Positions 14,761 to 28,487 are shown, numbered from the stretch's first letter. The stretch: DNA of 64,000 bases from Homalodisca vitripennis (GCF_021130785.1 NW_025777545.1:1-64000); one strand, 5' to 3'. Numbers and translations are program-made. The notes: generated by a model from the sequence alone, not told the origin.

Positions 14761-17325
14761 TGCTGTTATGACGACAATAGCTTCAATATTATCGCGTTGC
14801 AGTCGTGTTTAAATCTTTTTTCTATGACAACTGCATATAAGAGTTTGTATTTAGATAATAATAGAAGTTTATAAGAAAAGTAGAGAGAAAAGAAATATTT
14901 TATATATTATTAAAATAGTTCCCAAAAGTTTACTTTTGTTTTATACTTAAAATCGGCGCTTACTTTAAAAAAGTGCCTCACATTGTGTGGTTCTTTAATA
15001 AATTAGAGTAGTCAAGTTTTGAACTGTAGGTAAAATTTTGAAAATAAGTCTTGACGTACATATATATAGAATAAAAAGAAAAAGACTTTCAATTATTTAG
15101 TGGCTATTACAAATATGCTTGCCTTTAAAAAGAACCTTTTTGAGAAAAATAATAATATTTTATCTATTTACAATAGCTCAGTAGGTATGCTTCATTTCTT
15201 TTAGAACATATTCAAATTCCGTATTTTTACAATGTTAAGTAGTGATAATATAATAAATAGCCTTTGCACGAGAAGACTCCATATGGATTTAAGCCTGTTT
15301 TTAAGGCTTATTTTATGGAATAAAACTGAAAATTAGCACAGATTGAGAGATGATAAATTAAAGTTTTTAAAAGTATATATAACTATATTGTTAGATTGTT
15401 GTCCCGAATATACTAAACAGAGGAGAGGTAATGAGTTAAAAATAAACATTAGTTTCGCGTTTGTTTCCTGGTTTGGTCTAATACAATCTCTTTTAATAGA
15501 ATACGAAATTATAAATAATTACTGCGTTTTTGTTGTGTGCTTACAAATGACAGAACTAAAACTGATAAAAAAAAAAACGATATTTAGAGGTTCAGGTTTT
15601 AGGTCAAACTAAGCTTGGGGAAAACCACTATGACAGAGTGCAGGAAAAATCACTTAGCTGGTCGTAGAAAGTGAGGAGCTTCGTAATGAAATCCTGAAAT
15701 TCATATAAATGTCCGCTTACATAAAGTATACATATAATACACATAAATATTAAAAACTGGTAATTTCTGTATTATAAATTCGTTAGGAATATACTCGTAT
15801 TTCAGCATCTTATATCGGGAATTGAATTTCTATTACTAATATACCATTTTTATATATGTAATTGATTAAAATATAATATAGTTTATTTATACCATAAAAT
15901 ACAGGTTATATTAGAATTTGTAAAACGAAAAAAACAGTGTCTTAATCCGATGATCAATCGGATTTGTATCGAACTGAACTATCCAGGAAATACACATATC
16001 AAACAATATGGTATAGAGAACAATGTGCTTCGACAAACAATACAGATGTACAATCAGTCACTACGGTCAGCGCTTTGGTTCTGTATACTTGGAGCTTTGT
16101 ATTTTTTGTCACTATCTATGTATTTTTGTATTGTGTAGGCCATCAGTTTTATTCGTTTTGGTATTATATTGAAAATAGGGAAGACATATAAACTCTTTTT
16201 AGATATAAAATCTGTTGAATGTATATGGATTTCCACAACGAGGTCTAAATATTATAATTTTGTAAACAATTTTTCCACGAGGATGAACCGAAAGACTTTG
16301 ACGTTATGTGTTTTGATACAAACATTCTTAATTATATCTTTTTAGTCCTTCATATTATAAGGAAGTATTTAATACCCCTAATTGCGCATTTGGATATTGT
16401 AATTTGCAGCCCTCCACAAATAAGTGACGTCACTAAAATCAATACCATTGAATGAAGTATTTTCTGTACCTGTTTGTATTGAGATGATTTTCTGAATACA
16501 CACATGCCTTTTTGACCCATTAATATCTAGAATTTATGTTCTTTTATATATTAGTATGAGATAAGAAAACAATTAGTGTAGATTATTATTTATCTGCCCA
16601 TTAGCAAATTACTGTATAGTTATATTCCGATTATAACGAATTTTTACAAAGGACGTTACAATAAAAAAATCCTAACTTTACATCTTCGATTTTGTGTATA
16701 CTTCGCTGAGATAAACACCCAGTCCAGTTAAAGCGTCTTGACGAACCATAAAGTAAATTTTACGTAGCAAATAAGTAGTCAGGATTCAATAAACTAAACT
16801 TTAACTTTAAGCTGAGAAACGAGTTAAATTTTGTTACTGATATTGAAATTTAAATGCCAATAAGACTTTGAACTGCTGCAGTACGAGTATATTTCGAGGG
16901 TTTGGAAAATGTCACCTTCTTAAGGTATGAAGCGAAGTTTAAGCGATTTAAAGACTTTAAATCCTACGTTTGCCTCTATAATAGACGTTCTTCATTTCAT
17001 GTGAAGAATCTAGTTGAGCACGCCAAAAAATATGCCTTCCGGCTTAGTGGAATAAGGTAGATTTCACATGTGGCGTCATCTCTGAAAGTCAACGATAGGA
17101 TGCTTTATTAATTTATATGTTTAAATCATAGAAACCTGGGTAAGTTTTTCTTTACAACAAAATTGAATCATTTAAGAAATGGAAAGTAATATAATTTTGT
17201 AATAAATGATTTTAATATGTGATTTTTATTTTGTATTACATATGTTAATTGTGACTTATGGATACTATAGAAAAACTGTTTATTATTAACTACATTATTA
17301 AGATTCAGTCAGAACCATGAATCAT

Positions 17326-17713
17326 CTAAGGCCACCAAAATTGGTTTTTAATCGGGTCATAATGACAATACAAAAGCATTAGACCGGTGCGGAATAGCGT
17401 GTTAAGGGCGGAAGGCATGTTATGCCAAACACCCCCATGTACCAGTATGTTGACAACTCGACCGTCATGTGGCAGTGACACATACATCTTGTACGTCAAC
17501 CAGGATGTCCCACGATGTGGTGTCATGTCAGATGTACAACATACCAACCGTGGCTTAAATTGTTCGCTCAATGAATATTCAGTGGGGATGGATAAGTGGA
17601 AAGCTAACATTCCTTACATAAACACACTCACAATATATGTAGTTACTCATTATTTATTGACGGATGAAAATTCTAAAACTATTAAGTATCAAATATACGT
17701 GAAAATAACTTAA
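17326..17713. other. Unidentified GC-richer segment open on both strands
   Basis: About 380 bp that is clearly less AT-rich than its surroundings has a 94-codon frame on the minus strand (17,326-17,610) and a 108-codon frame on the plus strand (17,387-17,713). Neither translation resembles a family I recognise. The plus frame is cysteine-containing with no signal peptide. It could be an old transposon piece or a host exon. I cannot assign a function. Confidence 0.3.
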
Positions 17714-20095
17714 CTATGTAACTTAATGCAATGTTCTGAGTTTCATTGCTTTATTCTACAAGAAGATACATTTACAGCATTAGAAACTTCATACGTTATT
17801 AAAAATTCCTTTAATCTTCCCTTCAAACCCTATGTATTGTAAAGTGTTCTTTGAAAATCTTCTAAACATCTATTAAAATTAGAAATGGGCACTGAACGTG
17901 GGTTGGGGTCCATTACTTTAAAGAGTTGGGTTTACAGACCTATGTTACTGTTCAAAATAATCACTATTAATATGTTGTGAAACTAAAATATTTCATATAG
18001 TTTAACTTAATATTTCACCTAAATATCCGTAGAAGAACATACGATAGATAACATATCAATAATATTTAAGCCCTTATAAATATATTACAAAATCTTTTAC
18101 TAACTCTGATTCTACAGAATTATCTTAGGAATAAGCCACAGATTATCCCTATTATTTATCAATCCTAACCAGCAGGATTATTAGCCCCTCTCTGATTCCG
18201 AATTCATTGTTAATGATAATTTAGAAAAAAATGCGTGGATTAAATTTTTTTTATATTTATCTTTTTAAATGCAAATTAGCGTCGTTTCAATAGTGACAGT
18301 TTGACAATTATCAAAAATGATATTATGTTGTCTTAAATAAAAAATAGATACAAATATCTAAAATAAAATTATGTAAAATCCATTAAACAGTCAGGAACTA
18401 AGCTAAATAAAAAATATTATTCCTAGCCTCGCTGATATAAATTGCTGTTTTCTTTGTTGGGACTGGCGTTATTCCAAGTTTATGCTTCCGTTTCCGGTTT
18501 TGTTTCATTTTAAATGTAGCAACGCCAGCAGTAATGTTCTATTTTTAAACACTGACGCATACAATTTAACGGTAAACGATTTGTTTTTACTACGTAATTT
18601 CGAAATAAAAAAACTCTTTTAAAATATCCTTATATAAAGAAAAAAATTATCGACCTTACAGAGCTTTTGATTTATAATCTGGTGGAAAAATGGGGTGGAT
18701 TGATATGGTACAAAAAAAACGAATAGGTAACTAATGGTATTTGATGTACGCTATTGACATGCAAACAGTGCAAAACTATTATGGTGTCAGCAAATTAAAT
18801 ATCATTTAATTATAAATTAACCTTCTTACGTTTCTCTTTGAGGAACGTAGAAAGGTCAGTTTATATTCATTAATATTATGATCGTTCCAGCAGAAGGAAT
18901 AAACTCTAATCAAATATCTTCAATCCACAGAGCAGTCGAGGTTGTGATTTGACATTTAAATTATTACAATCTGTTTATTTTGACTAGTAGCATCTATTTC
19001 GCTATCTGGTCAAGGTTTTTAAAGTAGTATACTCAGACAGAAAGATAGCAAAATATAGGTTAGGTTAATATCGTATTAATTTTCAATTCACAATGTAAGC
19101 AAAGTAAAAACTCTACATTAGGGTTTACTTGGTGAAATAACACGATTTATTTTATATTTACGAAAAATTTCGCTACCAAAAATAAGAAGCAACAAGTTTT
19201 GTTAATGATTGATATATTACATCCTGTTAATTTACAAATATGTAATTTAAGGGTTAGAACCACACTAGCTGTAAAATAATGGCATATTACAACACAATTT
19301 ATTTTATTGTTTTATTAAAAGATTCTGTTTGTAAACATTTCATTATAAAGTAGCAAAAATATGTTTTGTATGAAAACATTACAAAATATCATGTTGTTAG
19401 ATATATTTATTAACGATAAATAACACAGTTATTCGTTTAGTGTTAGCTTGACCTCAAATAACACGTTATATTTTTTTATTAAGTTTTGTATATTATTGTT
19501 CTTTGTATTAAATAATTATAGTGTGCGATTTATGTAGAAACATTTATGAATATTATTATTTTTATGACATTTAGTTTTTTTTTAGATAAAGTATGAATTA
19601 TTTAATTGCAATAAATTTTATTAAATATACGTTATTAATAAAATGTGCTTCATTCTTTCTAATCCAATTGGGTATATGAATTAAGGGTGAATGAATGTTA
19701 AATAAGGTTTCGTTTTATCTATAATAGTGTCTTCCTTAGCTGGTATCAATAAAGACAAATGATCAATATCAATCAAAATATTCTTAGTTTTATTTGTACC
19801 TTTGTTATTTTACTGTTAGATTCTAATTTCAAAGACAAAGCCCCATCCATAATATTACAATTCTAAATTTACTTGCTCATCATGCTTTGTTCAAATGCTG
19901 CGTTTTAAATTCTCTGTAGGGCCTACCATTATGATTATAAAGGTTCACTATTCATTAAACAGGACAGCGGTTCTATATTGTATAAATGTCTAATTTAATA
20001 ACTCCTGTCAAACAGTAACTAATAGGCTAGGAGTATGTGTAGTTTCTCTCCAATAATATATGAAGGAACCAGGTCAGGTATAGACTGCAGGTAAC

Positions 20096-20340
20096 GTGCT
20101 AATAATGGCTTTACTGACCCGTTATCGTTACCGTCTCTGCCCATTACCACGCAAGTGGTGGAATAACATGCCTCCTAAAGACTGGAGCTGTTCTCTGATA
20201 AGACGTAATCTAGTTTATTTAATGGTCAGGAAATGTAGAATAATAGAAAATATAAGTATTGCAAAACATATGGTCACAGAAAAGTACGGAGGAAAAAATA
20301 TTTCTTCCAGTGACATTTTATTCATCAAAGACTGCTGAGT
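20096..20340 (+). pseudogene. Pogo-like transposase N-terminal fragment (probable)
   Basis: An 80-codon plus frame contains MPPKDWSCSLIRRN followed by VRKCRIIENISIAK. Spacing and residues recall the HTH-to-DDE junction of pogo/Tigger and Jerky-like transposases, where a P-x-x-DW...F-x-x-R block precedes an R-x-C-x-x-I block. The frame ends abruptly at 20,338. The matching catalytic part lies about 0.6 kb downstream but on the opposite strand, so the two pieces are not a single open gene. Assignment is by pattern only. Confidence 0.4.
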
Positions 20341-20925
20341 TGTTTAGGAAAGTTTCAAGTGGAATATACTGAGGGAAGAGGCGCTCATAACGGCCAGCCT
20401 AAGCTCATTTAAATTTTTAAACTTTTTTTAGTCGATCTGTAGACTTCAAAGTTATATAAAACGAAAAACAGCTCTTATAATGTATCTGAGGGAATTTTCG
20501 TTATGATTTTAAAAAGGCAAAATCAATAAAAATAAATTTCCCAAAAAAGCTTAAAGGTGTCCACTATGCCCCATCTAGATGTAGAGCTTAATGGCCACAG
20601 TAAAAATGTAGGGGTTTGAGGCAACTCTTTTTTAATTATAAAAGGTCTATTTCATTTAAAATTCAAGTCCCTTTACGATAAAAATATAATTTTCCTGACT
20701 ACTAGAGAATAGAATAGATTTTTTTTATTTACTCAGCATCCTATACACTTTCTCTAACGCTATCAGAATCTTACGGAAAAAAATGTTTGATTACATTTAA
20801 ACATTTTGCATCGTCGTCTAAATTTTGATACTATTAACATTGATAATCTAGGGTTTCTTACGTGTTTTTTTTCCTTTTTATAAGATTCCTTGGAAGGCAT
20901 AGTATTTTTTCATTAGCCATTTCCC

Positions 20926-21325
20926 GTTTAATAAGCTAACTAGTTCAGGGCTCCCATGAAAGTCTCGTCGAAGAGCTGCAATTTGTGATTACCTGTATAA
21001 TTAGCTCTTGCTATGTTGATCAAAAACGTTTTTATTGTGCGTGGAATGTCCATCTAACAGAACTTGATCATCTTCTGAGGCTTTGGTTTGCATTAGTAAA
21101 TCACTGAACTATTGTACAAAAAGCTCTTTCTGCATCCATCCAGTAGGTTGGTAAGCAAAACGCAGTTCCAGATGGCGCTTCATCTTTCAATTCAAGCTTC
21201 ACACTTCGGAGAGAAAGATAATGTAAGGGGGGATATATGAGCCTCCATGTCATACAAACTTTATACCATAGAAAACAGAATCCTTCTCTCAACCAAGGTG
21301 AGAGATCCGACCTGTCGTCTAACAC
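20926..21325 (-). pseudogene. Pogo/Tigger-like DDE transposase fragment
   Basis: The minus frame from 21,325 contains PPLHYLSLRSVKLELKDEAP, then a W-M-D-A-E block. After a frame change near 21,100 it reads DDQVLLDGHSTHNKN at about 21,070-21,025. This is the DGH-S-H catalytic block of DDE_1 (pogo/Tigger/Jerky) transposases. Another frame change near 21,022 leads into LQLFDETFMGALN, matching the LQPLD-F box region, with the intervening cysteine/histidine box deleted. The gene is therefore dead. No terminal inverted repeats could be identified. Confidence 0.7.
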
Positions 21326-24300
21326 GTAAAGCCTTTTAGAACGTACTTAAAGAACATTTCTATTTTACTGTTGTTAGTCCAGTCTTGTTCACATAAAAAT
21401 TAGTTTTTGATCAAAGTATGACCTTTGGTAAAAGAATTACTTTAAACCAAGAGAAATTCACCTACCAAGTTTCAAGTCTCTAGTATCTTTCCATCAAGAG
21501 CTGTTTCACAGGTGGACAGATCGTCAGACGGACGGATGGACACATAGCAAAATTGTTTTAAGAAGAACTTGTAAAACCCTTAATAATTAGTAACTAGGTG
21601 TTCCTAATGTGGACAACGTCCACCAGGTACTACAGTTTTAACAATTTAACCTAAAGAAAACTTATTCTCTATAAACGTACTCCATGAGTACTACAACAAA
21701 TAATCGAATTTTAGACAGTAAACATTTATCATTACGAAACAGATAAACACATTAAGTTTAATATTCATTTGTTAACCAGTTAATATAACGAGAAAAAGTA
21801 TTATGAAACTTCAGAATAAGCGAGAAAGAGAGTTTGTGTGATGAAAATGTCCCTTGTATTCTTTGTAGCTGGGCAGGGTTGTTTTGGAGACCAAATGTGC
21901 AGGTCTTTGAGTGTGATATTACCTTTCATCAAAGGTTATCAACTTTTATCAGAGGAAGGTACAGCTTTAGTACTAAGCTTTGTACTCGTGGTTGTCTTTC
22001 AAGTTGTTTTCTTTTAACTGCGAAATTTTTTATTTAATGACAGTAATCATAAACTACTTCCTCTGGCACAGACTTACTGGTTTTATAATTTAAACATATA
22101 TCTTTTTAAATGTAACTAAACATTTCATTTATAACATTGTAATGTAAGCAAAATGGGGGGGGTTTCATAGGGTATTTTAACACACTACAAATGCGTTATT
22201 ATAACAATAAAAAAATAAGTACTGATATATTCAACAAATTTTAAAGCACATATTAAATAAATAGTATAAAGATTATGGCATTCAAATGTTTTATTTTTTA
22301 CATAAACTTAGTTTTTACTAAGATAAATTTTTGAGCCAAGCAGACAGAAACCTAAGTTTATAGTTGAGTTAGCCGTCGTCCCGGTGAAGAAAATATATAT
22401 ACATACGTAAGACTGAGAAAACCAACTGCTATAAAAAGCAGTAATGGTATAAGAGGGAGATATATCCTTAATTTTATCCACCGTTTACGCGATTGAAGGT
22501 TTGTTTGTTTTTCGGACTTTTACTCTAGGAAATGAAGACTAGTTGAGTCATATTAGTATTAATTTTCTCTATTTACACTGCAACTGTAAAATGAATCACA
22601 ATGCCAAGGAAGCCAATATATAAGCCAGGATATCCTTAAAAAACCCTTGATAAATAAATGATGAAAAAAATAGTTGATAATACTGGATTACCTTGCAATC
22701 TCCTAATCAGTTTAAGAAAAATTTAAATTTAATATAAAGAGTTAGGATTTGTGACCTTGAAATCAGAAAATAAAAATATTTATGAGCATCAATGAAATAC
22801 AAAAAAATGTCTCTGCTATATAGTAAATTGAATGAATAGCTCCAACTATTTTAGCACTACTAGCACCATTTTGGCCAGACTAGTAAAAAAATATCTAATC
22901 CACATTTATCATAGCGGGAGCATTTATGATATACCTTATTGAAGTACAACAATAATTTTGAATATAAGGTAGACATATTTCACAAGTACCGGTACATGTT
23001 TTTCAGTAGCCCTTGTTGAGGACATACAAAAACAAAGAAATGAGCAATGACACTTATGTCAGGTATTTCGAAAAAGTATTTCTAATTTGAAGGAATTATA
23101 TTTCACAAGCATTATTAAAGTTAGCCTTGTTACTACGATAACAAAATTATAGGGGTACCTGATCTGAGAAGGATACATTTTTCAAAAAGGGTCTGGACTT
23201 AACACTTGGTCTAAGTCATTTCTGATCCCCCAGTAGCGTGTTCATTGTTGCCCTAATCAAGAATATGTATAAATGCATAGGTATGAAAAGTTTTTTACAG
23301 TCAAGAAGTAACTAGTTGGGGGCATTGTAATCTACGTCCGGTGTAATTGATTTTCAGTACCGGTATTCTTTTAATTGTGCAATACATATGAGTGTAAATA
23401 TTGTTTTAGGACACCATGAAGATACAATTATAGGTCATTAAATTTTGTGTTACAAAGTATTACATAAAAATAAAAACAAAACTAAAAAAATATTTTTTAT
23501 AGCTTTCTGAAAATTCCAATATATATTTCTAGTTCTACCAATATACAACATTTAAAATGTAAACTTATGAATAGAAAACCTAGATACGTTTATTTTTACG
23601 ATATTAAATTTGTCAATTTATTTTTTTTAGCTTCTATTCGTAAAAATATTGTAGTTAAACACAGTGTTTTTAAGCGGATTTCATATTTTTATGAGATAAA
23701 TAAACTTGTATTACTTTGGTGGTATGACTAATACTTTATAATAACCACAGTATATCATTAGTTTTTTATTACTGTAGTTTAATAGAAAGAACTAATAGTT
23801 AATTTCCATAGCGCCAAAGATAGCTAAGATTAGAGTGAGTTTAACATCGTTCATCTTTGTCCCATTTTACTGAGAAGAATACATCAATCAGCTCTCTGTT
23901 TACAATTAATTATCGCGGAATTTCATTATACGTGATGAACCTTCATACGCCCACGGGTACAGTATCAACTCTCTATTATTACTACAGAATGTTAACAAAC
24001 TGTTTAAATATTCTAGAATTAGGTTTTATAACTAGTAATTAAAACTTTTTTCATTTATTTAGTATTTTAATTCTTTCACTTGATGACATCGAGGAGACCT
24101 AAAATTTGCTAAATTTCTTCACTTATTACAAAACTTAATGTTTCTTACGTTTTTAAATTTCTCATAATACTTCAATAGAAGTTAGTACAAGCCGTAACAT
24201 TATCGATGTTTATACCTATATTTAAATCAGAGTAGCTTTTTTATATCCTCAATAATATATACAATTATTGTATAATGCTGTCTATAACACCATATTTTAC

Positions 24301-24544
24301 TACTAGTATAGTTTAACCCATATATTCTAGTAAATCGGAAAATATTTCTGAATTTGAATGATAAATATTGTCAATATTTAATTTATAACACACATAGTAC
24401 TCATTCCCATTGAGTATATTTTAAATTAAACCTCACCACAGTTTAAGAACATTGAGAACTCGGATAAGAGATATTTTGGGAATCTCAAACCGTTGAAAAT
24501 GTCACATTTTAATGTAGTTATGTTAAAATCCCTGATAATGTAAT
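21326..24544. other. AT-rich intergenic DNA
   Basis: No gene is seen. Near 21,455-21,555 a non-coding stretch with CAAGTTTCAAGTCTCTAG and a CAGACGGACGGATGGACACA tract resembles the kind of sequence found in dispersed insect repeats. No second copy was found in this window. Confidence 0.45.
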
Positions 24545-24741
24545 TAATACTTGATACTTTTATTTACATTCATTAAATTTGTATAAATGGCAATAGCCGA
24601 ATTTAATTTATTTCAATAAACATTGAATCGCAAAAAGTACTTGCTCCGCCGGGACTCGAACCCGGATCTCTCACTTGCCGGGTGAATGTGCTACCATTAC
24701 ACCACAGAGCCCTCACTTTTTTACTAATAATACTTGATACT
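24545..24741 (-). mobile_element. tRNA-derived SINE with 14-bp target-site duplication
   Basis: A 169-bp insert (24,559-24,727) is bracketed by perfect 14-bp direct repeats TAATACTTGATACT at 24,545-24,558 and 24,728-24,741. Read on the minus strand, it starts with a short leader, then a tRNA-like head (24,642-24,711), then about 80 bp of AT-rich body. It ends in an A-rich tail (AATGTAAATAAAAG). This is the structure of a SINE mobilised by a LINE through target-primed reverse transcription. The perfect duplication argues for a fairly recent insertion. Confidence 0.85.
24642..24711 (-). promoter_or_regulatory. tRNA-like head with internal pol III promoter (A and B boxes)
   Basis: The B box GGTTCGAGTCC (plus 24,652-24,662) is perfect, and the A-box-like segment TGGTGTAATGGTAGC is at about 24,690-24,704. 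Clover-leaf stems fold: D stem GTGT/GCAC, anticodon stem TTCAC/GTGAG, T stem CCGGG/CCCGG. The acceptor stem is one pair short and the anticodon loop reads CCGGCAA, without U33. It should drive SINE transcription but is unlikely to be a working tRNA. Confidence 0.75.
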
Positions 24742-25744
24742 AATATAGGTCACTTCTATGACTACTATTCTATTTTCTGTGTATTTTTCTGATAGTCTAT
24801 TGACAATAACAAAGGGGGAACATGATAAGGCTGCAGGCCCACAGTTACACGCAAATATGCTATAACTACAGTCTGATGTCTTGAAGCAACTCAATATTAC
24901 TTAAATAATAGCAAATAGAATCGCCATAAAATTACACAATGTTCTACAGGTGAATTAATTACTCTCCTGTTAAATAACACCCACACCGCTGTTGTGAGGA
25001 CGGCCCACGGGTGAATTTTATGGGAATTTTAATTGTTAGATAAATATGCATATAATTTTAAAATTATTTATTATTAGAACGCTACACCGCAATGAATTGT
25101 TTTTTTATAGAACGGTGGCTGTTGAAATAAAAAAAATATTCTTATTTATTCTGTTCAACAGAATCTACCAATGTATGCAATAGCTACAAAGAAATCTCAA
25201 TCCTGTACAAAATTACAATGCCACCTAGTTTTATAAGATAAACTTACTCTTTCTGATCATAATACATTTTGGGTATGTACTCATGTAATCTACAATAATT
25301 GATAGAGTAATTGCTAAACCATTAAGATATTCATATATAAAGTGACGGCAGCTAAAAGTTCAATATTTCTTTTATTTAAACAGCCCCCATTTTATTAATA
25401 AACTTCCCTATTTGTGGTTTACAGAATTATATTTCAATATGTAATTATTCAAAATTGAATGAATTGATCAAGGTTTGTAAACAATATACCACCCACGGAT
25501 CTCCCTACAATGCAAGCGTAAATGGTTTTTTGATTACAATGTAGTTAAGCCGTTTAACAGTGTGAAAAGTTAATAGATTCTATATGCTAGGTTTAACACA
25601 TACTAATGTATGCCCAAAACTTTCACCCGTCTAGTGTGTTGTCTGTAAAGACTTAACTCCGATTGTAAATTAACAAAATTATGACCCCGAACGCAACGCT
25701 ATCTGCTATAATTCCAGCACACTGTAGTGTACAAGAAGTTGTTG
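24742..25744. other. AT-rich intergenic DNA
   Basis: No gene or repeat is supported between the SINE and the minisatellite. Confidence 0.5.
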
Positions 25745-26765
25745 TGTACACCGTGTGTATGGATGATATACGTACTTATCCATCCATCACTTACCCCAGC
25801 TTCGTGTCATGCCGCGTCTGGTTGCTAATCCCTAACTTTGATAAATCCTGTAAATGTTTTTGTTTCTCTTTCTTAGGGTTGTGGATGATATACTACTCCA
25901 TCAATCACTTACCCCAGCTTTGTGTAGTGACGCGTCTGGTTGCTAATCCCTAGCTTTGATAAATCCTGTAAATGTTTTTGTTTCTCTTTCTTAGGGTTGT
26001 GGATGATATACTACTCCATCAATCACTTACCCCAGCTTTGTGTAGTGACGCTTCTGGTTGCTAAACCCTGGCTTTGATAAATCCTGTAAATGTTTTTGTT
26101 TCTCTTTCCTAGGGTTTTGGATGATATACTACTCCATCCAAGACTTACACCCAGCTTTGTGTAGTGACGCGTCTGGTTGCTAATCCCGTAGCTTTTATAA
26201 ATTTTGTAAATGTTCTTATTACGCTTTCCTAAGGTTTTGGATGATATACTTCTCCATCCATCACTTCCCCCAACTTTGTGTAGTGACGCCTTTGGTTGCG
26301 AAAACCCTGGCTTTGGTAAATCCTGTAAATCTTGTTGTTACTTTTTCCTAGGGTTGAGGATGATATACTTCTCCATCCATCACTTCCCCCAACTTTGTGT
26401 AGTGACGCCTTTGGTTGCGAAAACCCTGGCTTTGTTAAATCCTGTAAATCTTTTTGTTACTTTTTTCCTAGGGTTGTGGATGATATACTACTCTATCGAA
26501 AACTTACCCCAGCTTCGTGTCACGCCGCTTCTGGTTGCTAAATCCTGGCTGGCTTTCATAAATCCTGCAAATGTTCCTGTTACTCTTTACTAGGGTTGTG
26601 GATGATATACTACTCTTTCCAAAACTTACCCCAGCTTCGTGTCATGCCGTGTCTGGTTTCTAAACCCCTGGCTTTGAAAAATCCTGTAAATGTTCTTGTT
26701 ACTCTTTCCTGTTTTGTGGATGTTATACTACTCTATCCAAAACTTACCCCAGCTCAGTTTAAAAT
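25745..26765 (+). repeat. Minisatellite, ~118-122 bp unit, about nine copies
   Basis: The anchor GGATGATATAC recurs at about 25,760, 25,883, 26,001, 26,119, 26,239, 26,358, 26,478, 26,600 and, as a variant, 26,718. The period is 118-123 bp. Each unit also has CTTACCCCAGCTTTGTGTAG and a GGTTGCTAA block. Copies at 25,881 and 25,999 are nearly identical, while the outer ones are more diverged. Open frames through the array differ in each copy and are not coding. Confidence 0.9.
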
Positions 26766-28487
26766 TGTTTTGATAAGTCTTAAACTATATTTTTAATTAT
26801 GAATATTTTTTCGGTTATGAATAAAAAAGGTGGGATAACGTCGATTAAATATAAAAGTAATGAAAGAAAATTTAATTTCAATGTAAAAGATCAAACATTT
26901 AATTAAAAATTTTTCCTAACTTATATGCAAAACGTAGTACACTACCAATCTTCAATACTTTGTAGTATTTTCTGGATATACTAAAACTTGCCCAAATTAT
27001 GCCAAATGTCTTACGTAAACTACTGAGTTATATGACATTAATCATAACTTAAATAGTAGTTTTTTTGGTTTACTAGATTTTCTTCACGAAGATAAAAAAT
27101 ATGGTTTATAATGTTCTAAATTATTTTATTCCATTCTGAATTTTAAGTTTTATAGTTTTTCGCCATTATTACATTTTGTAAATATTTTCCACACGCAATC
27201 ATATATTAAAACAATTTTTGTGTGGATATAAATATATAAGTAAAAAAGATGTCATTTAATAAGTTAAATTGTTTAAAAATTAGTATTTTACACTTTTCAC
27301 GTGTGTTTTATATATTATATAGTTTCACATTATATTTTAATATTATTCTAATTGTTATATAGTACTTGCATACCACATACGCGTGTTCAGGGTTTTCTTA
27401 CAGGGTATGAGGAGCGATCGTGGTGTAGTGTGCATAAATGAGTAATTTCAAAGTTGGTTCCCTGTAAACCTGAGTTAATAAAGTTTTCAATTCTGTGTCT
27501 GTCCACAAAACCCATGTAAAACCAAGGTGTGTTTTAAAATGCTTTGTTATTTCCCTCCAATAACCAGGGTTGTAATTTATTCATCATTCAATTGTAATCG
27601 GTATTCCACTTGGCCTGGTGGATATTAGTTATATATTGGTCCTAGATAAAATGGAACTTCTGACATTATTGATAAACAGTTTGTTACGGATACGTTATAT
27701 GACACCACAGCAAAAAATAATTACTACGATAGAATTGCTACTTATTGAAATACTTCTGTAAATCAAGTTCTTCTTAAGGGAAAACAATCAGAATAAATTC
27801 AAAATCGAGAATAGGACAGTCCTATTTGGAAATCCTCCTTATAGTTGTACAGTTTTAGGTATCCTGATTTCTCTAACGACATTTTTTATTTTTATCTAAC
27901 AATCGACATATTGTTAAAATTAAAATTTTAATTCAGATGTGGATTTAAAAATACAGGTACGTCCCACAATTTATATACTGTATTAAAAATATAATAAAGA
28001 TTTTTCAAATTAAATTTTATTTCTTCTTTAAACTACTAAAAATGTACGTTATTTTATAAACAAAATTCCCTTAATACTGTGCCAGTAGAACAATAATGCT
28101 TGAAGTACAAAACATTATAAAATAATGATGAGCTAATGGCACGTCATGTTCTCTATTAATGACACAGTATTACCACGTGTCGCGTAGCATGTTTCGTCAA
28201 GGTTGGGTGCAAAATCAAATTCAATAACACATTTCATTATTTGAATATCCTGCCGTCAAATAGACATATAAACGGTTAATACATTGTAGTATTTTTGTAG
28301 GTTACAAAAGCAAATTTTGTCAGGCTGCTGATTGATATTCTTCAACAATGATAAGCGAAATTCCATCGCTGGACATACGCTTAGTGTTACAATACTTACA
28401 TGATTATATGGTATGCAATAAATATAGAAATGAAGCCTAATGCAAAAGTCTTTTGGTACTGTTTTTTTTTCAACATAACCCCCTTTA
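26766..28487. other. AT-rich intergenic DNA
   Basis: No supportable gene, RNA or repeat is seen. Confidence 0.5.

Larger units (their letters stand above)
12231..20095. other. AT-rich intergenic DNA
   Basis: Apart from the weak transposase trace near 14.6 kb and the unexplained open segment at 17.3-17.7 kb (listed separately), I see nothing I can support. Confidence 0.5.

Noticed and set aside
22100..22160. Possible host promoter or exon near the G-run at 22,155
   Set aside because: Only a short G tract in AT-rich DNA; no frame, splice pattern or motif supports it.
24642..24711. Functional tRNA gene
   Set aside because: The loop CCGGCAA lacks U33, the acceptor stem is short, and the segment lies inside a SINE bounded by a target duplication.
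26210..26593. 127-codon open frame in the 26 kb region
   Set aside because: It runs through the minisatellite; units change frame from copy to copy and the peptide repeats have no domain.
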